Notes: a model not told the origin generated them from the letters alone. A stretch of 64,000 nt of DNA from Vreelandella nigrificans (GCF_002374315.1 NZ_NWUX01000005.1:151866-215865), one strand, 5' to 3'; shown: positions 44,808-55,544, numbered from the stretch's first letter. Numbers and translations are program-made.

Positions 44808-45545
44808 TTAACTGCGCTTTTCCAGCCACTCAATTAGGCTGGGCAGTTCTTTAATATGAGCAATGCGGTGGACACGCGCAGGTAGCGCCTGATCACCGCG
44901 CTCGGCTACCCAAGCGGCATGCATCCCCAATTGCTGGGCTGGTAGCACATCTTCTTGCCAAGAGTCGCCCACATGCATGGCACGGTTCGGTACCACATTA
45001 AGCCGCTCAAGAGCGGTAAGAAATGGCTTGGGATCTGGCTTGGGCGCTAGCAACTCACCTGCTGCAATCGCAACAGGAAAGTAGCTGGCCAAGGGTTGGC
45101 GCTTCAAGTGAATATTGCCGTTCGTAATCGCGGCCAAGTGGTACCGTTCAGCTAAGGTGGCCAGTAACCCAGCAGCTTCAGGGTGAGGCGTTACCTGCAC
45201 CCGTAAACGGTGAAATTCGTTCATTGCGCCAGCTGCCCAAAGCAGTGCTGCACTGCGCGCCAGGCCCTGCGACTCTAGTTGTGCCTCAAGCGCTCGTAAC
45301 CGTAACCAGGTAAAGTCTCCACGCCGCTCAGGTACTCGCTGCGCCCACTGCTGGCGACGGTGCAAATAATCCGTCACGCCCTGTTCATAGTTCAGTGTTA
45401 ACGGTGACTCCTGACGTGCTTCACGCCACACCGCCAGTGCCTCTAACAGCCAACGATAGTGCCCCTCTTCGGTTTTTAACATTACCCCTTGGTTATCCCA
45501 AAGCGTGTCATCAAGATCAAAGGTAATCGCTTGCAAAGAGGACAT
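44808..45545 (-). CDS. yigB: HAD-superfamily hydrolase, YigB-like
   Basis: 245 aa. HAD motif I ITFDLDDTLWDN with the DxD nucleophile, motif II ITNGN, motif III lysine in APKPDPKPFL and motif IV HVGDSWQEDV. E. coli YigB dephosphorylates FMN. The position next to xerC and DUF484 is the same as E. coli, supporting the yigB assignment. 2 bp after xerC. Confidence 0.9.
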   Translation of the reverse strand: MSSLQAITFDLDDTLWDNQGVMLKTEEGHYRWLLEALAVWREARQESPLTLNYEQGVTDYLHRRQQWAQRVPERRGDFTWLRLRALEAQLESQGLARSAALLWAAGAMNEFHRLRVQVTPHPEAAGLLATLAERYHLAAITNGNIHLKRQPLASYFPVAIAAGELLAPKPDPKPFLTALERLNVVPNRAMHVGDSWQEDVLPAQQLGMHAAWVAERGDQALPARVHRIAHIKELPSLIEWLEKRS

Positions 45546-45547
45546 GG

Positions 45548-46444
45548 CTAGCTCCGGGTAGGGCGGCGTTTAGCACGTGGGTGAGCGGCGTCGTAACTTT
45601 CAGCTAAGTGCTGCCAATCGAGCCGCGTATACACCTGGGTAGTGGATAAATTGGCGTGGCCAAGCAGTTCCTGGACCGCGCGCAGATCCTGGCTAGATTC
45701 CAAGAGATGGCTAGCAAATGAGTGGCGCAGGCGATGGGGATGCAAATGCTCAGGTAGGCCGCGCTCAATAGAGAGCAGCGCTAAGCGCTTTTGAATAGCC
45801 CGATGCCCCAGGCGCTTACCGCGCTGACCGACGAATAGCGCTAACTCACCAGCAGGCGCTAACCCTTCGCGGCAGGTAAGCCAGACTGTCAACGCCTGAT
45901 GAGCGCGGCTACCCACCGGCACTTGACGGGGTTTACTGCCTTTACCCATCACTCGTACATGGTTAGCGGTTAAGTGGTCTAAATCCAGCGCCGCCAACTC
46001 TGCCAAGCGCAAGCCGCTGGAATAAAACAGCTCCAACATGGCTTGATCACGTACCGCTAGTGGCGAGCCATCGTGAGGAGTATCCAAAAAGCGCGCCAAG
46101 GCGTCTACATCTACCGGTCTGGGCAGGTGGCTTGGCTGTTTGGGGGTGCGCAGCAGGCTCACAGGGTTATCCGCCAGCACGCCCTGTTTAACCAAGAAGT
46201 CAGCAAAGCGCGAGAGCGCAGCGCGCCTGCGTGCCAAGCTTCTAGGTGCCAAACCACGGCTGCGCTCCGCACCTAAAAATGCCCTTAGAAAAGGCGCATC
46301 CAACGCGCAGGGGTCAGTGACACTCCGCTGTTCCGTAAAGCGGCAAAGTGCAGCCAAATCCTGGCGATAGGCTGCTACCGTGGCGGGGCTTGCGTGAGCT
46401 GCCAGCGCCGCTAAATAGCACTCAACCTGCTCTGCCAATAGCAT
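45548..46444 (-). CDS. xerC: Site-specific tyrosine recombinase XerC
   Basis: Resolves chromosome dimers at dif with XerD. 298 aa: N-terminal SAM-like core-binding domain (TVAAYRQDLAALCRF) and catalytic domain with the R-H-R-H-Y set: SSGLRLAEL, HPHRLRHSFASHLL, LGHANLSTTQVYTRL. ATG 46444 lies one base after the DUF484 stop (TGACATG), indicating coupling; alternative GTG and TTG starts lie upstream at 46453 and 46462. Confidence 0.95.
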   Translation of the reverse strand: MLLAEQVECYLAALAAHASPATVAAYRQDLAALCRFTEQRSVTDPCALDAPFLRAFLGAERSRGLAPRSLARRRAALSRFADFLVKQGVLADNPVSLLRTPKQPSHLPRPVDVDALARFLDTPHDGSPLAVRDQAMLELFYSSGLRLAELAALDLDHLTANHVRVMGKGSKPRQVPVGSRAHQALTVWLTCREGLAPAGELALFVGQRGKRLGHRAIQKRLALLSIERGLPEHLHPHRLRHSFASHLLESSQDLRAVQELLGHANLSTTQVYTRLDWQHLAESYDAAHPRAKRRPTRS

Positions 46445-46445
46445 G

Positions 46446-47156
46446 TCAGGCACGGGACTCAAGCCGCATCAAAAGTCGCGCGACGATATCTCCCAGGTAC
46501 TCGGTAAACAGCGTATCCATGCTGGCGCGGTAGCATTCAGGGTCGGGACTGGCTAGCAGTAAATACCCCAGCGGCTCCCCTGCCGAAAGGCGTGAGATTG
46601 CGCAGGAACCTGCTTTACGAGGCACCTTGGTATGAGGCAGTAGGCACTTCCAGTCGCTAACACTCAGTTTGGCACAGCGGCTAGTGCGACCATCCAACAA
46701 CGCTGCTAAGCGAGCGCTGGCATGCTGATCCAGCACATGGCGCGGAGGCTGGGGAGGTGTCGGCTCACTATCACTTAGCGTCGCGGGGCACCATAGCGCC
46801 ATAGAGGGAGTATCGAAGTGCTCACTTAACTGGGTTGCTAACGTTTGAGCCAGCGTATCGCGATCTTGCGCTTCTACCAGCGCTAGCAGTGTTTCTCTTA
46901 AGCGACGGTACTGGGCCTCGTTATGCCGAGCTGTTTCTAGCAAGTGTTCAAGGCGCCCTTCGGCTTTTTCAGCGCGCTCGCGTAAGTCCATAACCAGCCG
47001 TTCAAGCAGAGATACGGCGCCATCGATATGTGGATGCGGTACTTTGAGCTGCTGTAATAACCCTTCCCTACCGACAAAAAAATCGGGATGACGGGCTAAC
47101 CAGAACGCCACTTGATCAGGGTCGAGCGTCTTGCGCGGCTCAGGGGCTTGAGACAT
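46446..47156 (-). CDS. DUF484 family protein (YigA-like)
   Basis: 236 aa cytoplasmic GAF-like protein. The family start DPDQVAFWLARHPDFFVGREGLLQQLKVPH is clear; a short coiled region at about 50-85 and a GAF-like domain follow, ending with YLGDIVARLLMRL. Function unknown; nearly always between dapF and xerC, as here. Confidence 0.92.
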   Translation of the reverse strand: MSQAPEPRKTLDPDQVAFWLARHPDFFVGREGLLQQLKVPHPHIDGAVSLLERLVMDLRERAEKAEGRLEHLLETARHNEAQYRRLRETLLALVEAQDRDTLAQTLATQLSEHFDTPSMALWCPATLSDSEPTPPQPPRHVLDQHASARLAALLDGRTSRCAKLSVSDWKCLLPHTKVPRKAGSCAISRLSAGEPLGYLLLASPDPECYRASMDTLFTEYLGDIVARLLMRLESRA

Positions 47157-47172
47157 CGCCGTTCTCCTCGAA

Positions 47173-48006
47173 TTAGGTGAGTGCTACACGACCATCAAAG
47201 ACCCGCGTAGCAGGCCCTACCATAACTAACGATGCTTCAGGATCAGGCCACTCAATGCTGAGCTGGCCACCAGGCAAATGTACCGTAACGGGGCTTTTCA
47301 ACAGCCCCTGACGGATACCGCTAGCCACAGCGGCACAGGCTCCGGTACCACAAGCAAGGGTCTCGCCACTACCACGCTCGAACACTCGCAAGCGGATCTC
47401 ACTGGGCGATACTACTTGCATAAAGCCTACGTTGACCCGTTTGGCAAAGCGTGGATGCGCTTCAATTAATGGACCTAGCCGCTCAACCGGTGCGGTGGCT
47501 ACATCGTCAACCTGGAGTACAGCATGGGGGTTGCCCATGGAGATAGCACCGATATGCAACGTTTCCCCCGCTACTTCCAGCGCATGTAGCGGCTGATCGC
47601 CAGGAGCTTCAAAGGGTAATGTGGCAGGATTAAAGCGCGGCTTGCCCATATCCACGCGCACCAATCCATCGTGTTGCACATGCAGAACCAGCGGACCACC
47701 AGCAGTTTCCACGTGGATTTCATGCTTATGGGTCAGGCGCTGATCACGTACAAAGCGAGCAAAACAGCGCGCACCGTTACCACAGTTCTCCACTTCACTA
47801 CCATCTGCGTTGTAGATACGGTAGCGAAAATCCATATCCGGATCTCGAGGCGGCTCTACGATCAGTAGCTGATCAAAGCCAATACCAAAACGGCGATCCG
47901 CCAGTTGGCGAATCTGCTCATCTAGCAACTTTGCACGTTGGGTAACTAGATCAACGACCATAAAGTCATTACCCAAGCCATGCATTTTGGTGAAGTGGAG
48001 CAGCAT
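47173..48006 (-). CDS. dapF: Diaminopimelate epimerase
   Basis: Converts LL- to meso-diaminopimelate for lysine and peptidoglycan. 277 aa with both catalytic cysteines: [16 protein letters not shown] near residue 75 and [14 protein letters not shown] near residue 220. Start [18 protein letters not shown] 48006 overlaps the lysA stop by one base (TGATG), favouring it over a TTG three bases upstream. Confidence 0.97.
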   Translation of the reverse strand: MLLHFTKMHGLGNDFMVVDLVTQRAKLLDEQIRQLADRRFGIGFDQLLIVEPPRDPDMDFRYRIYNADGSEVENCGNGARCFARFVRDQRLTHKHEIHVETAGGPLVLHVQHDGLVRVDMGKPRFNPATLPFEAPGDQPLHALEVAGETLHIGAISMGNPHAVLQVDDVATAPVERLGPLIEAHPRFAKRVNVGFMQVVSPSEIRLRVFERGSGETLACGTGACAAVASGIRQGLLKSPVTVHLPGGQLSIEWPDPEASLVMVGPATRVFDGRVALT

Positions 48007-49277
48007 CAATGCCTCCCTTCAGGTAGCAGCGCCTCACCAGCCCACAGGCTCTCCAAGCTTTCTCGAGCGCGTACTACGTGATAAGTGCTGCCATCCACCA
48101 TGATCTCTGGAGGGCGCGGGCGACTGTTATAGTTTGATGCCATCACAAAGCCATAAGCCCCTGCTGAGCGCACTGCCAGCAGGTCACCTTCTGCGATAGC
48201 CAACTCGCGCTCTTTACCCAGGAAGTCGCCGGTTTCACATACTGGACCAACCACATCGTAAACCGCTTGCTGACGACTCTGACGCGTATCCACTGGCACA
48301 ATGGCCTGCCACGCCTGGTACAGAGCTGGGCGGATTAGGTCATTCATAGCGGCGTCAACAATCGCAAAGTTCTTGGTTTCGCCAGGCTTTAAGAACTCCA
48401 CTCGGGTCAGCATCACGCCAGCATTAGCGGCTATCGAACGGCCCGGTTCAAACAGCAGGGTTAGCGTCTCACCGCCGCTCCAGCGCGAGAGGCGCGCCAG
48501 CAACTGGCTGGCATAATCAAACGGCTGGGGTGGTTTTTCATCGCGGTAAGGCACACCCAAGCCACCGCCTAAATCGAGATGGTCGATTTCAATACCACGC
48601 TCACGCAACCGCTCCATCAGTACTAAAAGCCGCTCTAGAGCATCCAAAAACGGAGCAGTTTCAGTCAACTGGGAACCGATATGGCAATCAAGCCCGGTCA
48701 CGCGCAGGTTGGGAAGACTAGCAGCCAATTGGTAAACATCCAGCGCATCATCCACTGGAATACCAAACTTATTGTCTTTCAACCCGGTGGAGATATACGG
48801 GTGGGTACCAGCATCCACATCGGGATTGACCCGCAGTGAAACCGGTGCAATTTTACCCAGCTCTCCCGCCACACGATTCAAACGCTCAAGCTCGGGGCGA
48901 GACTCGACGTTGAAGCACTTAATGCCCACCTCTAACGCCCGCGCCATCTCTTGAGGCTGCTTGGCGACGCCTGAGAAAACCACTTTTGACGGCGCGCCAC
49001 CAGCCTTCAGCACACGCTCCAGTTCGCCCGCCGAGACGATATCAAACCCTGCGCCTAGTTTTGCCAGCAGCCCCAAAACAGCGATATTGGAGTTGGCTTT
49101 TACTGCATAGCAAATCAGGTGCGGGTGGCTACCTAACGCTTCGGTATAGGCACGGAAATGGCGCTCAAGTGTAGCCTTTGAGTAGACGTAGCACGGTGTG
49201 CCCATCTCAGCGGCCACCTGGGTGAGCGGTACGTCTTCGGCAAACAAAACGCCGTCACGGTAATTAAAGTGATCCAT
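48006..49277 (-). CDS. lysA: Diaminopimelate decarboxylase
   Basis: PLP enzyme for the last step of lysine synthesis. 423 aa; the PLP lysine is K60 in [22 protein letters not shown] and EPGRS (phosphate-binding) follow, and [11 protein letters not shown] holds the active-site cysteine. Its ATG shares one base with the lptM stop (TAATG), and dapF follows by overlap, so lptM-lysA-dapF are coupled. Confidence 0.97.
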   Translation of the reverse strand: MDHFNYRDGVLFAEDVPLTQVAAEMGTPCYVYSKATLERHFRAYTEALGSHPHLICYAVKANSNIAVLGLLAKLGAGFDIVSAGELERVLKAGGAPSKVVFSGVAKQPQEMARALEVGIKCFNVESRPELERLNRVAGELGKIAPVSLRVNPDVDAGTHPYISTGLKDNKFGIPVDDALDVYQLAASLPNLRVTGLDCHIGSQLTETAPFLDALERLLVLMERLRERGIEIDHLDLGGGLGVPYRDEKPPQPFDYASQLLARLSRWSGGETLTLLFEPGRSIAANAGVMLTRVEFLKPGETKNFAIVDAAMNDLIRPALYQAWQAIVPVDTRQSRQQAVYDVVGPVCETGDFLGKERELAIAEGDLLAVRSAGAYGFVMASNYNSRPRPPEIMVDGSTYHVVRARESLESLWAGEALLPEGRH

Positions 49278-49414
49278 TAACCCTCCTGAACAGCGGCCGC
49301 ATTAGCAGTGAACGCATTATCGTCTGGTAAATAGAGCGGCCCTTTCTGGCCACAACCTACTAACAGCAGTGCGGCCAGCAACACCGCACTGGCCTTAGTC
49401 ACATAACACTTCAT
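49277..49414 (-). CDS. lptM: LPS assembly lipoprotein LptM (YifL)
   Basis: 45-codon lipoprotein. It starts [21 protein letters not shown], a signal peptide with lipobox LVGC, followed immediately by the diagnostic [11 protein letters not shown] of LptM/YifL. In E. coli LptM binds the LptD-LptE translocon and promotes its correct disulfides. ATG 49414 overlaps the argH stop by 4 bp (ATGA) and its stop overlaps the lysA start. The link with dapF is the same as in E. coli, here with lysA inserted. Confidence 0.93.
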   Translation of the reverse strand: MKCYVTKASAVLLAALLLVGCGQKGPLYLPDDNAFTANAAAVQEG

Positions 49415-50814
49415 GCAGCACCTTTAAGTGTTGCCAGTGCTTCGCGGGCACGACTTGCTGCAGCGCGCACTTGGTCAGGCGCAGTGCCGCCGATGTGGTT
49501 ACGGGCTGCCACGGAGCCTTCCAAGGTCAATACCTCGAACACGTCCTGCTCGATAATGGTGGAGAACTGCTGCAGCTCCTCCAGGGTCATTTCTGAAAGA
49601 TCTTTCTTGGTTTTCAGTCCATAAGCCACTGACAGGCCAACAATTTCGTGAGCATCACGGAAGGCAACACCTTTACGCACGAGATAATCCGCGAGATCCG
49701 TGGCGGTCGAGAAACCGCGCCGAGCCGCTTCATACATGCTCTCTTTCTTCGGCTCGATAGCGGGTACCATATCGGCAAAGGCTTTTAAGCAGTCGCGTAC
49801 GGTGTCTACCGCATCAAACAGTGGCTCTTTGTCTTCCTGGTTATCTTTGTTGTAGGCCAGCGGCTGCGACTTCATTAGCGTTAGCAGTGCCATTAAATGT
49901 CCATATACGCGGCCGGTTTTACCACGTACCAGCTCGGGCACATCAGGGTTTTTCTTCTGCGGCATGATAGAGGAGCCAGTGCAGAAACGGTCAGGCAGAT
50001 CAATAAAATCAAACTGGGCGCTGGTCCACAACACTAGCTCTTCGCTCATACGCGAAAGGTGCATCATTAAAATGCTGGCAAAGCTGGTGAATTCGATAGC
50101 AAAGTCACGATCAGAGACAGCATCCAGGGAGTTTTCTGCCGGACGTTCAAATCCAAGCAGCTCAGCCGTCACGTGGCGGTCAATGGGGTAAGTAGTGCCC
50201 GCCAGCGCAGCAGCGCCTAGGGGCAGCACATTGACCCGCTTGCGGCAGTCAAGCAAACGCTCGTGGTCGCGGGCCAACATCTCTTGCCAAGCCAACAGGT
50301 GGTGCCCAAAGGTGACCGGCTGTGCTGTTTGCAGGTGGGTAAAGCCAGGCATAATGGTGTCAGCTTCACGGTCGGCAAGCTCAATCATACCTTCACGCAG
50401 ACGCACCAACTCTGCTTCAATGACGTCGATTTCATCGCGCATAAACAGGCGAATATCGGTGGCGACCTGATCGTTACGCGAACGCCCAGTGTGCAGTTTC
50501 TTTCCAGTAATGCCGATTTTATCGGTCAAACGTGCCTCGATGTTCATGTGCACATCTTCAAGCGGTACCGACCAGTTAAATTCCCCCCGCTCGATCTCAC
50601 CCTGAATCTCGGTCAGACCGTTAAGAATGGCGTCACGCTCTTCGTCACTGAGCACACCCACTCGCGCCAGCATAGTGGCGTGGGCAATGGACCCTCGGAT
50701 ATCCTGGTGTGCCAGGCGCTGGTCAAAATTCACAGACGCAGTGAAGCGTGCGACAAAGGCATCGGTGGGCTCGCTAAAGCGACCGCCCCAGGACTGGTTA
50801 GTAGCTTGGCTCAT
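49411..50814 (-). CDS. argH: Argininosuccinate lyase
   Basis: Last step of arginine synthesis, releasing fumarate. 467 aa. Start [30 protein letters not shown] and the fumarase-superfamily signature [11 protein letters not shown] near residue 280 carry the active site. ATG 50814 is used (AGGA 10 bases upstream); ATG 50823 directly abuts that AGGA. First gene of the argH-lptM-lysA-dapF-DUF484-xerC-yigB run. Confidence 0.96.
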   Translation of the reverse strand: MSQATNQSWGGRFSEPTDAFVARFTASVNFDQRLAHQDIRGSIAHATMLARVGVLSDEERDAILNGLTEIQGEIERGEFNWSVPLEDVHMNIEARLTDKIGITGKKLHTGRSRNDQVATDIRLFMRDEIDVIEAELVRLREGMIELADREADTIMPGFTHLQTAQPVTFGHHLLAWQEMLARDHERLLDCRKRVNVLPLGAAALAGTTYPIDRHVTAELLGFERPAENSLDAVSDRDFAIEFTSFASILMMHLSRMSEELVLWTSAQFDFIDLPDRFCTGSSIMPQKKNPDVPELVRGKTGRVYGHLMALLTLMKSQPLAYNKDNQEDKEPLFDAVDTVRDCLKAFADMVPAIEPKKESMYEAARRGFSTATDLADYLVRKGVAFRDAHEIVGLSVAYGLKTKKDLSEMTLEELQQFSTIIEQDVFEVLTLEGSVAARNHIGGTAPDQVRAAASRAREALATLKGAA

Positions 50815-50981
50815 CGGAGGCATATCCTGCTGACAGAACTAATGGAATCGTTAAGCGAAAGTGTACCAGAGTCACTGCACCCAGCGGCATGCCGTTTTTA
50901 CGACAGTAGTTGCTTCAGAGGTCGACAGCTCTACGGGGCAGGCGTTTTATGCAGTGCTTCGCTTAAATTTAACCGGTTATT

Positions 50982-51009
50982 TTTACTGTGTGGCCGGGTG
51001 CTTTATGAT
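50982..51009 (+). promoter_or_regulatory. Probable sigma-70 promoter of hemC
   Basis: TTTACT (50982-50987), 16-bp spacer and TATGAT (51004-51009) lie about 50 bp before the hemC GTG in the argH-hemC divergent spacer (50815-51060). Confidence 0.5.
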
Positions 51010-51060
51010 GAGACTTATCACAGTTTGTCGCGCCGTGTCAGCGGCCAAGGGAGAATAACA

Positions 51061-52005
51061 GTGTCATCCATCACTAAATTGCGCATCGCCACGCGTAAAA
51101 GCCAGTTGGCCATGTGGCAGGCCGAGTACGTCCGCGACCGTTTGATGGCGGCACACAACGGCTTGGAAGTCGAGCTAGTACCCCTCTCCACCAAAGGGGA
51201 TAAGATTCTCGACACGCCACTTTCAAAAATCGGCGGTAAAGGGCTGTTCGTTAAAGAGCTGGAAGACGCCATGTTAGACGGCCGCGCCGATATCGCTGTT
51301 CACTCCATGAAAGATGTACCTATGCACTTTCCAGAAGGACTGGGGCTTTCAGTAATTCTAGAAGGCGCTGACCCTACCGATGCGTTTGTTTCTAACCACT
51401 ATAACAGCATTGATGAGCTGCCTGAGGGAGCACGTATTGGCACAGCCAGCCTACGCCGCGGCCTGCAGATACGCGAAGCACGCTCAGACATTCAAATCCT
51501 TAATCTACGCGGTAATGTGCAAACACGACTGGCAAAATTAGATGCCGGTGAATTTGAGGCGATCATTCTTGCCACATCGGGGCTCAAACGTCTGGGACTT
51601 GATGAACGTATTGCCCAAGCACTGCCCCCTGAAATTTGTCTTCCTGCCTGTGGTCAAGGGGCACTGGGGATTGAGTGCCGCTTGCACGATCCTGAGCTGA
51701 TCAGTTTACTGGCACCATTAGATGACCCCGACACGGCAACTCGCGTGCGCGCCGAACGCGCCATGAACACCCGTTTAGAAGGGGGGTGCCAAGTTCCTAT
51801 CGGCGGTCATGCAGTACTCGATAAAGCCAATGATACAATTTGGCTGCGCGGCTTAGTGGGTAACCCAGAAGGAACCGAAGTGCTACGAGCAGAAGGTAGC
51901 GGCTCTATCCATGAGCCTGAAGCACTGGGTATCCGTGTTGCGGAAGACCTGCTTGACCAAGGTGCAGGGGACATCCTGGCTGAGGTTTACGGCAACAACG
52001 TATGA
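51061..52005 (+). CDS. hemC: Porphobilinogen deaminase (hydroxymethylbilane synthase)
   Basis: Polymerises four porphobilinogens in haem synthesis. 314 aa from a GTG start (GGGAG 8 bases upstream). Landmarks: [59 protein letters not shown] and the cofactor-attachment cysteine in [11 protein letters not shown]. The open frame continues far upstream antisense to argH, but this is not coding. Divergent from argH. Confidence 0.97.
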   Translation: MSSITKLRIATRKSQLAMWQAEYVRDRLMAAHNGLEVELVPLSTKGDKILDTPLSKIGGKGLFVKELEDAMLDGRADIAVHSMKDVPMHFPEGLGLSVILEGADPTDAFVSNHYNSIDELPEGARIGTASLRRGLQIREARSDIQILNLRGNVQTRLAKLDAGEFEAIILATSGLKRLGLDERIAQALPPEICLPACGQGALGIECRLHDPELISLLAPLDDPDTATRVRAERAMNTRLEGGCQVPIGGHAVLDKANDTIWLRGLVGNPEGTEVLRAEGSGSIHEPEALGIRVAEDLLDQGAGDILAEVYGNNV

Positions 52006-52781
52006 CCCAGCCGGTACTGATTTGCCGCCCCGGTGAACGTGGCGAGGCCCTTGCCTCCGCGTTACGCACCCAAGGCGCATGGGTAGAGCCACTGGACGTC
52101 ATGCAACTTGAAGCGCTGCCTGAAGATGCCATACAGCGTCGACTCTGGATGGATATTGATCAGTACCATAAGATAGTCGTGGTCAGCCCCTTTGCTGCCG
52201 AATGTTTAAGCGCAGCGCTGGAACGTTATTGGCCACAGCTTCCTGTGGGAATTGATTACTATAGCGTTGGGCGCTCTACCGCTTATACCCTCTACGAACA
52301 GTTAGGGGTGCGTGTTCATATTCCTGCACCTTCTAGTGGGGAGGATACTAGCGAGGCATTGTTGTCACTTGCTTCGCTGAAAACGCTTACCCACCAACGA
52401 GTGCTGCTGGTAGCAGGTGAAGGCGGCCGCACGCTACTCACCGAGACACTAGAAGCACGTGGCGCAGAAGTAACCCGTGTAGAGGTGTATCGACGTGTGT
52501 ATCAACCACCGTCGCCGACTATGCAGCAGCGTCTTATTTCAGGCGATTATCGGGCGTTAATCGCTACCAGCGGCGAACTGCTTGAACATCTGGCAAAATG
52601 GTGTAATCAAGCAGCGTTGAACCAACCGCTAATCGTTTCCAGTCACCGTTTAGCTAAACTGGCCGGTAAACTGGGTTTTTGTGACCTCAAGGTGGCGTCG
52701 GGAGCAACGCCGGCTGCGCTGGTAGCTGCGTTGGATCGGTCCTGCAACCCAAAGGGTGCCGATGTCGATCAAGGAACTTAA
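52002..52781 (+). CDS. hemD: Uroporphyrinogen-III synthase
   Basis: Cyclises hydroxymethylbilane to uroporphyrinogen III. 259 aa with the family's weakly conserved two-domain pattern: [57 protein letters not shown] and EVYRRVYQP. The start overlaps the hemC stop by 4 bp (ATGA). Confidence 0.95.
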   Translation: MTQPVLICRPGERGEALASALRTQGAWVEPLDVMQLEALPEDAIQRRLWMDIDQYHKIVVVSPFAAECLSAALERYWPQLPVGIDYYSVGRSTAYTLYEQLGVRVHIPAPSSGEDTSEALLSLASLKTLTHQRVLLVAGEGGRTLLTETLEARGAEVTRVEVYRRVYQPPSPTMQQRLISGDYRALIATSGELLEHLAKWCNQAALNQPLIVSSHRLAKLAGKLGFCDLKVASGATPAALVAALDRSCNPKGADVDQGT

Positions 52782-52797
52782 TAAGGGCTAGCGACAG

Positions 52798-54264
52798 ATG
52801 AGCAAACAACTAAATGATCAGGAAGGCGTACGGAAAGCGTCTGCCGATGTATCACAAGATGGCGCTACGCCGAGCGATACTGCCGTGCCCGCCTCTTCAA
52901 ACAGCGCGCCTGCGGGGCCAGCATCCTCTTCTTACGCGGCTAAGAACAGTCGTTCTCGCCGACGCAATAAAGGCGGCTACACTCCCACACCATCAAACCA
53001 GGATTCAGCTAGTACCGCCCCCGTAGCACCAAACGGTAACACGGCCCAAGCCCATGTTGAGCAAAACAGCACTAGTGCTGCGAGTAAAGACAGTACTGCT
53101 AGTAAGGATCGCACTGCGCCCAAAGATACTGCTGTAAATAGCACAGCAGCTTCCAGCAGCAGCCCTAAAGGCACCCCACCGCCAACCAGCGGGGGTGGTG
53201 GCAGCCACCATTCTGGTAACGGCAGTGGCAGCAAAAGCGGAGTACTGGCAATTGCGTTGGTGGTTATCCTTACGGTGGCCTTGGTGCTGGTTGCGTGGCA
53301 AGGCTGGCTGCGCCTGGATAGCCAGCAGCAGCGTTTGGACGAACTCGCCCAACAGGCTGAAAGCAGTGCATCGCAACAGGCCGTCAGTGACCTTGAGTCT
53401 CGCATCAACAGCGGAGAAGCGGAACGCAACCAAGCGCTTGATAGCACCATGAGTGAGCTACGTAGCGAGCTTGATAGCTATCGCAGTGATATCGATGGCA
53501 CCTTGGATCAAGTGCTAGCCCAGCTATCACAGGAGCAGGAAACCGATGAACGCGACTGGCTACATGCCGAAGCCGCCTATCTGCTTCGCTTAGCCAACCA
53601 GCGTCTGCAGTTTGAAGGCGATGTTGATGGTGCGGCTGCACTGCTGCGCACTGCCGATGCTCGCTTAGTGGATGCTGACAATCCGGCACTAACGGCAGTA
53701 CGTCGTGAAATTGCCAATGAACTGGCCGCACTCGACGCCGTACCCCGCATTGATCGTACGGGTATCTATCTTGCACTAAGTGCCCAGCAAGAGCGTATTT
53801 CTAGCCTGCGCCTGTCACAAGAAATTGAAGAGCGCGCCGTTACCTCAAGTATCGAACAACCGCCGACCGGAACCTTCCAGAACCAGCTCGCACGGTTTGG
53901 CTCCGAACTGAAAGACTTAGTGGTTATTCGTCACCATGACGAAGCCCTGGAAACGTTAATTACCCCAGAGCAAGAGTCCTACCTGCGTCAAAGCCTGCGC
54001 TTAGTGCTCGAACAGTCGCAGTTAGCGCTATTAAAAGAAGAGCAGGAGCTCTATGAAGCAAGTATCGATAAAGCGCTAGCGCTACTGAACGGTTACTACG
54101 ATACCGAGCGGGACGAGACACAACGCGTCATCGGCCGCCTGCAAGAACTGAAGCAAGTTCAGGTACAGCCTGAGTTACCTGATATCAGTGCTTCTCAACA
54201 AGCTTTGGCGAGCTTCATCGACAACCGCTTTGAATCGCGTCGCCAAGGCGGAGGTGATGCATGA
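52798..54264 (+). CDS. hemX: HemX-family membrane protein
   Basis: 488 aa. The first ~145 residues are low-complexity (Ser, Thr, Ala, Pro, with SKD/PKD repeats), then one membrane span (about 148-167, VLAIALVVILTVALVLVAW), a coiled-coil region (about 175-250) and the HemX domain with EAAYLLRLANQRLQFEGDVDGAAALLRTAD. Often labelled uroporphyrinogen C-methyltransferase, but no SAM domain is visible; the true role is unknown, possibly a scaffold for haem synthesis enzymes. 16 bp after hemD; overlaps hemY by 4 bp. Confidence 0.92.
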   Translation: MSKQLNDQEGVRKASADVSQDGATPSDTAVPASSNSAPAGPASSSYAAKNSRSRRRNKGGYTPTPSNQDSASTAPVAPNGNTAQAHVEQNSTSAASKDSTASKDRTAPKDTAVNSTAASSSSPKGTPPPTSGGGGSHHSGNGSGSKSGVLAIALVVILTVALVLVAWQGWLRLDSQQQRLDELAQQAESSASQQAVSDLESRINSGEAERNQALDSTMSELRSELDSYRSDIDGTLDQVLAQLSQEQETDERDWLHAEAAYLLRLANQRLQFEGDVDGAAALLRTADARLVDADNPALTAVRREIANELAALDAVPRIDRTGIYLALSAQQERISSLRLSQEIEERAVTSSIEQPPTGTFQNQLARFGSELKDLVVIRHHDEALETLITPEQESYLRQSLRLVLEQSQLALLKEEQELYEASIDKALALLNGYYDTERDETQRVIGRLQELKQVQVQPELPDISASQQALASFIDNRFESRRQGGGDA

Positions 54265-55526
54265 GAAAACTCATTCTGCTTATCGTCGCGGGTTTAGCAG
54301 TGGGTGCCCTATTTGGGCACCTGATGATGGCGGTTCCTGGCTACTGGCTAATTCGTGTAGGTGATACCTCCGTACAGACCTCCTTCTGGTTTGGTCTGGT
54401 ACTGCTCTTCGCTGCCTTTATCGCCCTGCATTTTGCACTACGTTTACTCAGCGGCATTCTTCGGCCGATGGGACGTTTTCGCAGCTGGAACAGCCGCTCT
54501 CGCAATCGCCGCGCGATGAAGCGTACCGTGCACGGTTTAGTTGCCCTGACCGAAGGACGCTGGAAAAAAGCCGAGAAAACGCTGGTGCATGCTGCTGCCG
54601 ATTCCAGCACGCCGCTGGTGAACTACCTTTCTGCGGCATTAGCGGCCCACTACCAAGGCCACCATGAGAAATCTCAAGAGCATTTGCACCAAGCGCAGCT
54701 CACCACCGAAGGGGCTGATAGCGCCATTGGGCTAATGCAGGCACAGCTGATGATTGATCGTCAGCAGCCCGAAGAAGCCCTGGCAATTCTTAACCGCCTG
54801 GATAAAAAGCTTCCCAACCACCCGCAGGTGCTCAAGCTTCTTAAGCAAGTACATCTTAGTGTTAACGACTGGGAAGGTCTGCGCCGCCTGATTCCACGTT
54901 TGGCCGCACAAAAGCTGATTACCCAGCAAGAGCGTGAACAGCTGGAGTTTAAGGCTTACCGCGAACTCATCGTGTTTGAAGCCAAAAACCCCACTAATAT
55001 TGAGCGGGTGCGCGGGCTATGGGCTGACATGCCAGACTACCTGCGTGGTAACACAGAGCTGATCGTGCTTTATACCGAAGCACTTCTTCAGTCGAACGAA
55101 GAGCCTATCGCCGAGCGGCTCCTTAACCACTCTCTGGATCACCATTGGGACGCCCGCTTAGTAAAGCGTTACGGCTTACTTAACGTAGACGCAGCTCGCC
55201 AGTTAGCGAAAGCGGAGAAATGGTTGCAAGAACGCCCCAATGACCCAGAGCTGTTGCTGGCCTGCGGGCGTCTTTCACTGCGCACTGGCAAATGGGAAAA
55301 AGCGCTGGAGTACTTCGAAGCCAGCCAACGCCAGCGGCCTAATGGTGAAGTATGTGCTGAGCTTGCCCGCCTATATGCAAGCCTTGGCGAGCATAACAAG
55401 AGCCAGCTCTACTACCGCCACAGTGTAGAAATGCTTGCTAAGTCATTGCCTTCGTTGCCTCAACCAAGCGATGCCAATGACAGTAAGCAAAACCCACCCC
55501 ACAAAGCAGTTAAGAAAAGTGCTTAA
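54261..55526 (+). CDS. hemY: HemY-family TPR membrane protein
   Basis: 421 aa. Two N-terminal membrane spans (about 3-25 and 42-65), then the HemY_N block RSRNRRAMKRTVHGLVALTEGRWKKAEKTL and TPR-like helical repeats with LEYFEASQRQRPNGEVCAELARLYASLGEHNKS at the end. Associated with late haem synthesis in gammaproteobacteria; not the protoporphyrinogen oxidase of the same name in Bacillus. Last gene of hemCDXY; ATGA overlap with hemX. Confidence 0.94.
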   Translation: MRKLILLIVAGLAVGALFGHLMMAVPGYWLIRVGDTSVQTSFWFGLVLLFAAFIALHFALRLLSGILRPMGRFRSWNSRSRNRRAMKRTVHGLVALTEGRWKKAEKTLVHAAADSSTPLVNYLSAALAAHYQGHHEKSQEHLHQAQLTTEGADSAIGLMQAQLMIDRQQPEEALAILNRLDKKLPNHPQVLKLLKQVHLSVNDWEGLRRLIPRLAAQKLITQQEREQLEFKAYRELIVFEAKNPTNIERVRGLWADMPDYLRGNTELIVLYTEALLQSNEEPIAERLLNHSLDHHWDARLVKRYGLLNVDAARQLAKAEKWLQERPNDPELLLACGRLSLRTGKWEKALEYFEASQRQRPNGEVCAELARLYASLGEHNKSQLYYRHSVEMLAKSLPSLPQPSDANDSKQNPPHKAVKKSA

Positions 55527-55544
55527 AGTCGTTCGATAGCCAGA

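Noticed and set aside
50263..51060. Open 5' extension of the hemC frame through argH.
   Set aside because: It is antisense to argH and lacks HemC similarity; GTG 51061 has a good ribosome site and the correct family start.
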